DNA of 64,000 bases from Brachyhypopomus gauderio (Eukaryota > Chordata > Actinopteri > Gymnotiformes > Hypopomidae). Under the pieces are notes generated by a model that saw only the letters and a program-made list of their open reading frames with translations, made no database searches and was not told the origin of the DNA. Numbering within the stretch: position 1 is the stretch's first letter; the number at the start of each line of letters is the position of its first letter. Where the stretch lies: assembly GCF_052324685.1 (NCBI RefSeq), contig NC_135213.1, forward strand, positions 37,315,707 to 37,379,706, written 5' to 3'. The position numbers and the translations under genes were made by a program. Positions 22,392 to 35,308 of the stretch are shown here, one piece after another.

Positions 22392-25122
22392 ACGTGTTTA
22401 CTTATCCTGCAAGATGAAGGCCCCCTGTATCCACCAGGCAACAGACACTCCAGAGCACGGAGCTATAAAATGTGAACGTTAGTGTTGATTTCTCTCCCAG
22501 GGCCTCGCAAATCTATATGAGAAGAGCAACCAAGATGACTTCAAATCTGAACTGCCCAAAATCTATCAAAAACTCATAACTTTATATGAAACGTAAGTAC
22601 TTGGGAACTAAGAAGCTTTTTTTGCTCCATTGTTTTACTTTTTCAAGTCTTATGTGTGTGTTGTTTTTTACCTGTCTGTGCTTGCAGTTCAGATAAAGTC
22701 AAATGTTTTGAAGTAAGCAAGAAGTTGGTGGACATCTATCAGGCTGAAAAAAACTACTTGCAGGTATTGGAGTTGTATTCTGATTTCATGGTTTTTAGGC
22801 AGGAAGTTCTTGTACGTCTGTGTATGATTAGATAAGGTAATCCTTTATTAGTCCCAAAACAGTCAACATGATGGGGGAAATTCACAATTTGTGATGTGTG
22901 TCCGTCGCTGTGCTGTGTCCGTCGCTGTGCTGTGTCCGTCGCCGTGCTGTGTCCGTCGCCGTGCTGTGTCCGTCGCCGTGCTGTGTCCGTCGCCGTGCTG
23001 TGTCCGTCGCCGTGCTGTGTCCGTCGCCGTGCTGTGTCCGTCGCCGTGCTGTGTCCGTCGCCGTGCTGTGTCCGTCGCCGTGCTGTGTCCGTCGCTGTGC
23101 TGTGTCCGTCGCTGTGCTGTGTCCGTCGCTGTGCTGTGTCCGTCGCTGTGCTGTGTCCGTCGCTGTGCTGTGTCCGTCGGTGTGGTGTGTCCGTCGGTGT
23201 GGTGTGTCCGTCGGTGTGGTGTGTCTGTCGGTGTGGTGTGTCTGTCGGTGTGGTGTGTCTGTCGGTGTGGTGTGTCTGTCGGTGTGGTGTGTCTGTCGGT
23301 GTGGTGTGTCTGTCGGTGTGGTGTGTCCGTCGCTGTGCTGTGTCCGTCGCTGTGCTGTGTCCGTCGCTGTGCTGTGACCGTCGCTGTGCTGTGACCGTCG
23401 CTGTGCTGTGTCCGTCGCTGTGCTGTGTCCGTCGCTGTGCTGTGTCCGTCGCTGTGCTGTGTCCGTCGCTGTGCTGTGTCCGTCGCTGTGCTGTGACCGT
23501 CGCTGTGGTGTGACCGTCGCTGTGGTGTGTCCGTCGGTGTGGTGTGTCCGTCGGTGTGGTGTGTCCGTCGGTGTGGTGTGTCCGTCGGTGTGGTGTGTCC
23601 GTCGGTGTGGTGTGACCTTCGGTGTGGTGTGACCTTCTTGCAGGTGGCCAGGGTATGGCGGAGGCTCATCCAGGTGAAGGAGGCGGAGGAGGCGCTGGAG
23701 AACTTTGAGCGGCTGGAGCTCTGGAGGGAGATGACCAGGCTGCTCCAGGCCAGCGTGGAGCAGCAGGACAACGAGACGCAGCAGCACGTGAGTGGAACAT
23801 CTGGACGCACGTGTGGAGCACGTGTCTGACTAACCTGCCCTGAAAGCAAAAACGTGATGATTATTGTCAGTAGATAATGTTAGCCATCCCGTACTGACGT
23901 TCTTTGCTTTGCTATGGCTTTATATTCTTATGTTCATCGAAATCTATATATCCCATTTTCAGCTCTTGTCTGCATTTGAAAAAGCTCTTGAACTAACAGA
24001 AAATGTACCCAGTGAGGACCACAGAGAGCTTACACAAGATTACATTAAATGTCTCTCTAAAGTAAGTAACGAACACCTTGTATTTTCAGGAATCCTGAGT
24101 AGTAAAAATATAGTAAAGCATATGGACTGTGTATAAATGTTATCTTCTCTGTGCCAGCTTCCTCATGAAGCGGAGAAGTTGAAGGAGATGTGTGAGACGG
24201 TGCTTCTTCTCTACCCGAAAGACCCGTATCCCCTGGAGGTTCTAGGGGAACACTACCTGGCGTTGGGTAAGACTCGTATCCCTTAGAGGTTCTAGGGGAA
24301 CACTACCTGGCGTTGGGTTAGACTCGTATCCCTTAGAGGTTCTAGGGGAACACTACCTGGCTTTGGGTAAGGGAATGCAAGTGTTGGAATCGTATTCTGC
24401 TAACAGGCAAGCAGCCTGAAGCTCACCTCCGATAGCGTGGATGTTCAGCAAATGTTTGTTGCTAAAGGGAGTCTGTGGTGTGTTTGACGGTAGGTGATTG
24501 TGGCGAGGCTGCTGTCTGCTGCTACACGCGTCTCCTGGAGATGGACCCAGTCAGTTCAGTGGGCCACTTCGGCCTGGGGGTAAAGGCCCTTCAGGACAAA
24601 AAATATGAGGACGCTGTGAAAAACTTCTGTCACGGTCAGTATGAAGTTGGTGTGTGTTTAAAAACATCTTTCAGTTCAGCTGACAGAGTTATTTTGTCTG
24701 GATTTTGCTGTTTCTTGCCTGGACGTTCTAGTATCCTTGCCTGAACCTTCTGGTACCCTTGTCTGCAGGACTGGGGCGGATGTGGTCCAGTGTTCTCGGC
24801 TTGTACAACCTTGCCCTGGCTCAGCTCAAAATGCACAAATATGGTGACAGTGCCGTGTCCTCCAGTCAAGGTACAAAACAGCTCACACCACCTGCCGTGT
24901 GGACATTTCTGTGATAACTGTGTGCGAAAAAGAGAATTATTCTTCAGCAGTCTCTCAAGTAATACAAACAGTCTGCCAGCGAAAATGTGAATTATTTGTA
25001 CTGTAAGTGTACAGGTGTCCCATAGGTCATGGAATTTTAAGAGGTTTATTTCATATATGGAAAGCATTTAAGGTGAATTATACAGATGTACTAAAAACGG
25101 TGGAATTTCTAGCTTGTAGATT

Positions 25123-25219
<97 letters not shown>

Positions 25220-26958
25220 CAGGGCTGAAGGTGTGTGCAGGCCACGCTGATGACTGGACCCAGAAGCTGCTGAGGTTGAAGCTGGAGGCTCTAGTGAAGT
25301 CTGAGACGCTACAGAGTGCAGATGAAGCCCTCCAGATGTTAGTGCAGGTAGGCCACTGCTCCAGGTTCCCCACTATGTCTCGCAGTGGCTCCAGTATTAC
25401 GTGACCTAAATGTGTCTTGTTCAGATGCCAGACGCCAGCAACGATCCTGCTATGTTGGCACTGAAAGGGAGAGCGTATCTGCAGAAGGGGCAGCTTGAAG
25501 AGGCGTTTCAGGTACTGAGTATTCACATCTGTTTATTATATATTTTTATTGTTGTGTTTTGATTAAAAGTGTGTCGTAACTGCTCTGTGCTGTGGGATAC
25601 ATTTCTACCTCCTGAAGGTTTCCTCCGAGTTGCTGAACTCCCATCCGGACTGCGTGGAGGGCGTGTCCCTAAAGGGGCAGGCCCACCTGGCTAAGGCGGA
25701 GCTTGGGCAGGCAGAGCAGAGGTGAGTAACGTTTTATCTCTCACTCTAATAAACACGCACACAGTTTTATATGTATTTATATCTGCATGTGTGAACGTTT
25801 CTCCTGTGCTTCATAGCTTTGCGAGAGCTCTGTCCCTGAGTCCAGACAGCGGCGAGCTGTACTTTCTGCTGGGGCGTGTGTACTGGAGCATGGGGGGGGA
25901 CACGCGTAGGGACAGGAGCAAAGTCCAAACTCATCTGCTGAAGGTGGGTCTGCAGGAGATGTCTCCACCTGCAGACCATGTCTCCACCTGCAGAACATGT
26001 CTCCACCTGCTCTCCTCTTCAGTCTCACTAGTTTTTATTGTGTTGTCATTATGGTCCACATCGTGTTTATCCGACGTCCTGCTCCTTTCCACGTTTGGTA
26101 TTGAGGTGTAGTTTTAAGTACCAGCCGTGTCGGGTCTGCTTATCTGGTCTGCTCCTGTCCAGGCTGCCAAGCTGGACCCCTACCTGGGCCCCGTGTTCCG
26201 CTACCTGGGCCACTACTACAGGGAGGTGGTCAGCGACCCGGGCCGGGCACGGGGCTGTTATAAGAAAGCGTTCGAGCTGGACCCCACGGACGTGGAGGCG
26301 GGGGCAGCCACTGTAGATCTCAGGATGGCTCTGGGAGACATGGTGAGAGCCCCCCCCCCCCCCATCATCCTCCATTTTGGGCCTGTAGAGAACCACCAGT
26401 TTCTTTTTTATCCTTGACGTGCTGAAGATGCGTCTTCTGCTTGGTAGGAGTCTGCTTTAGCCGTCCTGCAGGCCGTGACTGAGAAAGCCACTCCGGGTTC
26501 GGCCAAGTGGGCCTGGCTGAGGAGAGGCCTGTATCACCTTAAAGTGGGCCAGCACCCACAGGCTATTGCAGAGTAAGAGACAAACCTATAACCAGCAACA
26601 GTTCCGTCTCCTTTATTAAATTATTAAACACTTTATTAGTAGTAAAATGTAACTGTGTAACTGCTCTCCCTACAGTCTGCAGGCAGCACTGCGGGCTGAC
26701 CCTCAGGACTGGGTTTGTTGGGAATGCTTGGGGGAGGCCTACCTGAACCGCCACAGCTTTACGGCGGCCCTCAAAGCCTTTGGCAAGGCGCACGACCTCC
26801 AGCCCGACTCCATCTACAGCCTGTACCAGACAGCCGCCATCAAACAGGTCCTGGGCCGCTTCTCGGAGGCGGCGGGGGAGTACCGTCAGATCCTAGCGAG
26901 GGAAGAGTACGTGCCAGCACTCAAGGGTGAGGGAGCGCGCGTGTGTGGACATGTGGGC

Positions 26959-26989
<31 letters not shown>

Positions 26990-27406
26990 TGTCTGTAGAT
27001 GTGCACGTGGGGGTGTCTTCAGTCAGGACTTTTTAAAAGTAAATTATGGATTTTTTTTGTTGTTATGACAACAAAATGCTCTGCTTTCCCCTCTGTATTT
27101 TTGAACTATGTTGTTTTAAAATATGTAAATTTTCAGGTATAAATATTCATGAATATGAATGTATAATATTGTTGTTTGTGGTCATCAGGACTGGGTGAAT
27201 GTCTTTTGGCCTTGGCTAAGAGTGCAATGGAGGACTTCCTGGATGGCAGAGCAGTAGACCTGATACAGGAAGCCATTAAGAACTTATTCAGGTGCCATTA
27301 AGAACTTATTCACGTGCCATATTTTCTGTGGCTTTAAAACTTCTGTAAGTCCATAAGAAAGGAGAACGTCTTATGTTAATGTTTTTAAAACATCTTATGA
27401 GTGGAA

Positions 27407-27489
<83 letters not shown>

Positions 27490-27989
27490 GGCGGTGCAGA
27501 AGCGTCCAGACCTGTCCTGTCTATGGAAGCTCCTCGGGGACATGTGCACCACCTGCAGTGGCGTGTCTCCAAACCGGGCCAGCGTGCTGGTGCCTGGGCC
27601 TCTCTGTGGCGCTGAACCGCACGCTCAGGACCAGATGTTGAACCAGAAACAGCTGCTGAGTTTGGGGGAGAGGTGCGTCGTCCACACACATACATCATCA
27701 GCACATACTCGCACCCTAGAAGTTCACTAGAAACGTGCGTCATGTTTAGTGACCTCTGCGTTCTAGATGCTACATCCATGCGCTGAAAGTGATGGCAGAG
27801 GCACCGGGTCTGTGGTGTGACCTGGGCCTCAACTATTACCACCAGTCCAGACTGATCCAGGACCAGCCCGTGGAACAGGACGCCCAGCTGCTGCGGGAGA
27901 AAGCCCTGCAGGTACTCTGATCTTGGGCCAGGTGTCCCACTGTGTCCTGTTTGAAACGAGATGCCAGGAAACACGGGAAAGTGAACTAA

Positions 27990-28039
<50 letters not shown>

Positions 28040-29308
28040 GTCTGATCTGTCCCTAGTGTGTTAAGAAGGCTGTCATGTTGGATAGTGCGAATCACACGTA
28101 CTGGAATACGCTGGGAGTTGTGGCCATGGCTAAAGGTAACAGAGCTGAAATGATGAGCTTTGTTAAAGAGATTAAATGGTGCGACCTAAAGTTAAAAGGT
28201 TCATGTTCATGTCTCTGTATTTCTCAGGAATTGATAACCTTGCACTCGCACAGCACAGCTTTATCAAATCAGTTAAAGTGGAATCGAATGTAAGTGCCGT
28301 CCCAGCGTTAAGTGTTGCGTTAAGTGTCTCGGCGTTGAGCTGATGGTGTGGTCTTGTGTCTTCAGAACGTTGTGGCATGGACGAACCTTGGAGCGCTGTA
28401 TCTCAAGAACGGCAGCATTGAGGTGACTTATAAATATTCACTCACACATTTACACACATTTATGCTTTGCATTATGTACACACATTTGCCTCCGAACATC
28501 CCCTCCTGGACCTTTTGCTGATGCCTTGTTTTCTGATCTTTGGCTTGGTTCCTAGCTGGCCCACGAGGCCTTCAAGATTGCACAGTCCCTGGAACCGCTT
28601 TACGTCAACTGTTGGATTGGACAGGTGAAGACGAGATCGTGCAGATCAACCCGAGACGTCTAAAACCATTTTTAGCCTTTTAGCCGCTGAGTGCTAGCTA
28701 ACTCCGTCCCCTCTGCTATCTCCTAGGCTCTAATCGCTGAGACCGTGGAAAGCTACGACACCATGGACCTCTTCAGACACACCACAGAGCTAAGCACTCA
28801 TGTAAACAACGTCACAACGTCACACCACCTCGTCCTCTGCAGACGTCACCGGTGTTTACTGATGAGTGTTTGCTGTGGTGTTTTCTGTGCGTTAGACTGA
28901 AGGAGTGAAGGGTTATGCCTACTGGGTGTGTTCCACTCTGTTGGACAAGAGTAACCGCGACTCCGAGCTGTACCTCTACAACATAGTCCAGATGAAAGCC
29001 GTCTCCTCCGCCCAAGTGGCTTTGAGCAAGTACACAGGTATGACCTTTAGTCCTGCAACGGCGTGGCTGAACATGGAAAGAAGAGGGTGAAACTTTTGAA
29101 AGTATTTAAGTTGGACACGAGGTCTTTTTGTGTTTGAGGGTGCCTTGTTTGTTCAAGCCTTTTGATTTGTGTATCTGCAGAAAGGATTCGGTCGGACGCA
29201 GACGCGTTTGTGATGCTGGGCTTCCTGAACGAGCACCTACAGCTGAGGAAACAGGCCACGGAGGCTTATAGGAGGTGAAGACGACTCACGCACGCACGCA
29301 CGCACGCA

Positions 29309-29359
<51 letters not shown>

Positions 29360-32352
29360 GCAGCTGTGCCTGGCCCTTTGTTTACCAGCCCTTGTACATG
29401 TTAATATCTGATTATCTGAATGAGACCTTATATGCACGAATGAATGATTACTTGACTACCAGCTGCTGTGTATGTTAATATTCATGGGTTTTTTTCCCCT
29501 TCACGGTTCTTGTAAAGGTTTAGGTCTAATAATGTGTCTCCTTGTAATTGTATATATAAGTGTCTGATCATTTATTTGCTAGTGTTTGTATTTAAGGTTA
29601 GTTATCTCTGCCCTCTGTGTTTCAGGGCGGTGGAACTGCATCAGAACAGCCCACACACAGACGAGCTGAACTTCGCTCTAAGGGGCTTAGCACGGGCTCT
29701 GTGGTAACTCCCTGTCTGTTATTAACATTAACAGATGTTCACAGAAACATGCTTCTTTTATTCAGTTACCTCCAGAGCAGTCAGCTGATATTACCACTAA
29801 CAAAACGTAGTATTTTCCCCACCAATGGTTAGTGACACTTTCTCATGTAGTGACACAGGACGGTGGGAGGAAGCAGTGCGCCATTACACCTCCACACCAC
29901 TAGAGGAGCTGCAGGATCTCACAGGCCTGGCTTTAGCCTGCTTCAGAGCCGGACACCTGCAAGAGAGTGTTAATGGTAGCACTATTTTACTTTGTTTCAA
30001 ATGACCTTGTTCAGTAGCATGTCTACACAATGGCAGGTTTATCGTGTGTGTGCGCGTGTTTCTCCTCGTGTCCTAGCCTATGAGAAGGCTCTTGGAGTGG
30101 CTTCCACTGAGAAGGACCAGGCCTACATCCTGACCTGTCTGGCGTTGCTCCAGCACAGACTGGGCAACGTGGACGCTGCTAAAACGCTGCTCTTCAAATG
30201 GTGAGACTGCTAGTGTACAACAAGAACCTCTGAACCTACATCAGGGTGCCACAGTAAACTCGGCCCAGTGGCACGTGGCCCGGACCAAATGCCAGTTAAA
30301 TGTGTGGTGAAGGGTGTGAGTAGTGTGATGGTTTGTTAATCTACTGTTATCTAAAACTTTTCTGAATACACAAATTAAGCTTGTATCACATGCAACACAC
30401 ACTGCAATTCACTGTCCAAAAAAAGTATAAATGATCCCTTTGGAAAGTTAGCTTCCTAATGAACTCTTGTATCACTGCCCTGTAAGTTGGCCTGCAGTTT
30501 ATTGCTCTTTTCTGCCCCCTGGTGGAACAACCGGGTTTTGAAGCTGAAGGAACCGGCCAGTGGAGGACGGACAAAAACGAATCTTAAATTCAGTTCAGTT
30601 CTAGAACACGCAGAGAGTTTTAGAACATGTAGAGAACCAGTGCAGGGTTTGGTTTGAATGTTCTTAAAAAAATGAGTCGTGGTATCGTGGGCCAGGTGTG
30701 AACCTGAGACACTAAGACCAGGGTTCAGAGATTAAAGCACGTGTGACCCTTTCAGAACCGTTAAGTGACGAGAGCCTCCGTTGGATTACCAAAGAGTTCC
30801 ATTTAAAGGAGTTTGTGTCTTTGATCTTCAGAGGCAGGTACATTTAGGTGACATCTGCCCGACATCTTTCCTCAGTGCTGTAGTTTCTAAGAATGGGCCC
30901 TAAGGGTGTATTTATAAAAGGAAAATTGGTTTGACCCGAGTACCAGACACCTGGAGGGTACTGAGATAGACCCAAAGTCATCAAGACTGGCAGAAAATAG
31001 ATCTGTCAAACAGGTCTGATCTGAGGAGCAGTACCTTTAATGGAGACCCAGTGCTTCAAGCGTGACGTGAGGATTCTGTGGTCTATGACGAAAGCAACTG
31101 CTGTGAGGGCTAAAACAGGAGTGGCAGAATCCCCAGAGCTTGTGATGGATCATGAAAAACTTTTAAAAGTACAGATTAAGTGCTGTGAATGGCTTTAAAA
31201 TGGACTGGAGTGCTAAATAGGTCTGAAAAAAACCAAAGTCTGCGATTATAGAACTACAGAACGTTTGACAGAAACAGGAGTTTGGACGTTGGACACCATG
31301 CATAACATTTTTATTAATATCTGTAAGTCATGTTGTCTTTTCAGCTTTAACAGTTTTCTGATGTGCACCAGCTGTCCTGTAACATGTCTAACTGCTGTCC
31401 TGTAACATGTCTAACTGCTGTCCTGTAACATGTCCAGTAACTGCGTCTCCAGCTGCTTGTGTCACCCCGGCGTGGCTCAGATGTTTTGTTATGTGAAATT
31501 AAACGGTGCGTGGCACGAACACCGAGTGGAGACCCTGAAGGAATCTCACAGCATGTTTAACAGCACCATAGAGTTGAGGTCTTAACAGTGCAGCCATCAG
31601 TCACACCACTACCACAACCGTAGAGCGCACGGTGTAGCGAAATCTCCGCAGAGACGTCAAATTAAAACACGCATGTGATCATAGACTCAGGTATCGCTTT
31701 GCTTTGTAGTGCTGTATGTCTCAGTTCAGTCAACAAAATGACTTGAAAACAGTCTAGATTCCTTTGATGAGCCTGTGTGTGTGTGTGTGTGTCCCCCCTT
31801 CACACAGCTCTTTGCTGAAGGAGCCAGTTCCCGAGAGTCTGCAGTGCTTGTGCGCTCTGGGCCTGGTCCACGGAGACGTGACCCTGCCCAGCGCCGCCCT
31901 GTCTGAGCTTCTGAAGCTGAAGGATCGTGGTGGTTCTGTTGAGGACCGCTGTCTGCTCACCTGCGCCCTGCTGGCCATGCAGGGGAACTACAGCGCCGTG
32001 CAGCGGGAGGCCTCCAGGGCCGTGTTCAGGTACGCCACGACCCACGTAGCCCCTTCCGGCTGATCTCAGATCAGTTTTAAGGGTCTGTCTCAGTCCCAGA
32101 TTGCTTCATAGAGCAACGTTCATATCGGAGAGAAAGAATTTGTATCGGAATAGCAGACATGTTTACTTACCACACCTACTGCATAAATGAGAGGTTATGC
32201 CCGATCTGTTCTGGTAACAGGAACCCTGGGAACCCGTCCCTCTGGGCCCTGCTCTCCAGACTTGTGCCACAATACTGTCCCAGCAAAGCTGACGTAGGTG
32301 TTTCAGAGGCCATTCTAACCAAAGCCTGAACGCCCCCAGGACTAGGCTGGTA

Positions 32353-32397
<45 letters not shown>

Positions 32398-33863
32398 CAT
32401 CACCTCTCCTCTCCAGGGAGGATCTCTGGTGGGCAGTGTGGCCTGTCATGCCAGCATGACTCTGGGGAAGGTGCGTTCACACTCCACACCCTATTCAGTG
32501 CAGAGGAGAGAGGAGACTTTAGGCCTGACTGTTTCATGGTGCATTTACACACTGTGCCCCTAGAGGGCGCTGCTGTACAGCGGGGTGAATCAGTTGGCCT
32601 CGGGCAGACACTCGGGAGAAGACCGGAGGAACAACGCGTTGAAGACCATCCAGAGAGCAGTGCTGCTCTGTCCAGGTGAGATCTGCTTGGATTACTGGTT
32701 AATCCTGCGCCTAGAACTTGTCACTTATGTTGTGATAACTGGGAAAAGAATGGAATGAATAATAATAATAGTGAGTATTGTTGGGTGAGTTACTCAGCAA
32801 AACAATCTATAAATTACTGATTCATTTATTAATAGTTTACTTCTCTCAGACAAATGGGATTATTTACAGACAAGCGGGATAATTTTTTTTCCTGGAAGTG
32901 GTCCGTCACAGTAAGCATCATATTAAAAGGCGTGTCCGTGTACACAACGGCTGTGAGACATGTTGTCTGACATGCAGTGAAATTCCAAAGAACAAGAATA
33001 TCTCCATCAGACGGTTTCCTAGTGATGTCCACGTGCTGGGACGTAACACACTGTGTGAGGAAGTCACGGTACCGATCCGTAACACACGGTACTGTGCCTA
33101 TTCCAGGAACGTGAGGGCACGGGGTCAGCATTTACAGGCACAGACTGACGAGGATTTAAATCTATTATGAGTAATTAATATTATCCAGAAGCAGATGGGC
33201 TTAGAAATTCAAGCAACAATGTTTTAATTAAGTCTCTAACTGTAATGTGATTGTGAGAATTCAAACTGTAATGCACTTAATCTGAACAGAACTTCACTTA
33301 CAGTACTGCATGTGTGTGTGCGTGCGTGTGTGTGTGTGTGGGGCTTCGGCCCACGTGAAGCGTGGGAGACTCCATGTCTTTATCCCACTGCTGACCTGTT
33401 TTCAGACCCTCTGCTGAAGACACATTTACGTGCGATATTTACGTTCTCCTTACATTACTGCCAGGATTTATGGCCCTGGTTTCAGTCCATTCAATTTGCT
33501 TTGAGGAGCGTGTGCCGTTAGGACTGATCGATACTCTGATACTCTGCCCTGGACGCTCTGAAGGCTGGATGGGTTAGAGAGACCTGCATCACTACTGCAG
33601 CAGCCATGAAGCCCTGAATGTAGTGTGCTTTAGCAAACGGGCTTCAGCCTCCGTGTAATGAATCTGTACGTCGGTTTAGTGACTGTTTGTGTGTTTATAC
33701 AGGCCATGGCACAGTGGTTTTCAGCAGTTGGTAAAACCTGATCTGGTTGGCCATCAAGAAAATCAATATGTAATCTGTCTCCTCTTTTGTGGCCAGAGTT
33801 TTGGACAGTGTTGGTGTAGAGCGTTCCTGTAGTGATTGTAAATAAGAGGAGGAAAAAACTAAT

Positions 33864-33894
<31 letters not shown>

Positions 33895-33928
33895 CCCTTC
33901 CCCATCTCTCCCTCCCCCTCTAACTCAA

Positions 33929-33966
<38 letters not shown>

Positions 33967-34636
33967 CCTTCCCTCCATGACTCTTTCCTCCACCATACTT
34001 CCCCCTCTATCTCATCATCTGCCCCCCCCCCCATGGTGTTCTTCCACTCAGATGACCCTGCAGCGTGGGCGGGGCTTATGGCTGCCTGTCACACTGAAAA
34101 CACAGCATGTGCCCTCTCAGGCTCCGCCCCCTGCAGAGAGGGTTTGGAGAGGTTGCTCATGACCCTTGTATCTGAGAAAGGTCAGTGCGTTTCTTGTTCG
34201 TGCCTAGTAAATGTAATCTAAGAAGGTGAACCGTGTCGAGCTCAGGAAATCGCTCCGTGTCCTTTACTTGTACGGCGGGGCGCCAAGTTTACTGTGTGTG
34301 TATGTTTGCTTGCTTGGGGTCCGTACCGTGTGTGTGTTTGCTTGTGTGTGGTGACGGCGGTCGGTACCGTGTGTGTTTCCAGTGAAGACCCTGCGGAGAG
34401 AAGATGGGGTTCTGGCTGAGTCCCTGGAGAGTTGGGCACTACAGCAGGGTGTTAGCGCACTCAAGCAGAGCGGCCAGTACAACCAAGCTGAAGCCCTCTG
34501 CTCACAGGTAGTGTGTGTGTGGGTGTGTGTGTTCTGTGTGAGCCTCAGGCAGATAATCACAGGTAGTGAGTGTGTTCTGTGTGTGTGTGTGTTCTGTGTG
34601 TGTGTTCTGTGTGAGCCTCAGGCAGATAATCACAGG

Positions 34637-34701
<65 letters not shown>

Positions 34702-35251
34702 CTGTGTGAGCCTCAGGCAGATAATCACAGGTAGCTTGGTCATCCTTATTTAGGCTCTAGCAGAAGTGATGAGGACCATGATACAGTCACGAATCCTCTT
34801 CCTCCTCCTCCTCCTCTTCCTCTCTTACCTCCTCTTTATCGTTAGTTTATCTTTGGACATTGTGAGTGTTTCTTGTTATGTGCTCAATCAGGAATGGTAG
34901 CTCACTCTCCAATTTAATTAAGAATATCTGAATACTTTTGGTTAAGAATTACTAATGGTGAATACCTGGGGTTTGGCATTCGATGGTGTGTGTGTGTGTG
35001 TGTGGGTGCATGCGTGCGTATATATGTGTGTTCGTGTTTCTGTGCGTGTGTGTGTGTGCATCACAGGTCTTGAGCGTGTCCTCCGACCACCCTGCCGTGC
35101 TCCTGCTGCTGAGACAGGTCCAGTGTGAGCGCCTCCTGCTGGCCGATGCTGGTCACTGCGTCCCTGCTGCAGTGCTAGAGCAGGTCCATGGTGCCGTCAT
35201 GGCCAACCCCAGCTCCCTGTCCGCCTGGCACGTGAGTGGAGCCTCCAGGGG

Positions 35252-35308
<57 letters not shown>

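Noticed and set aside
22863..23849. Long repetitive frames on both strands (up to 328 codons)
   Set aside because: A 17-bp stop-free minisatellite is open in several frames at once. It lies between two well-supported skic3 exons.
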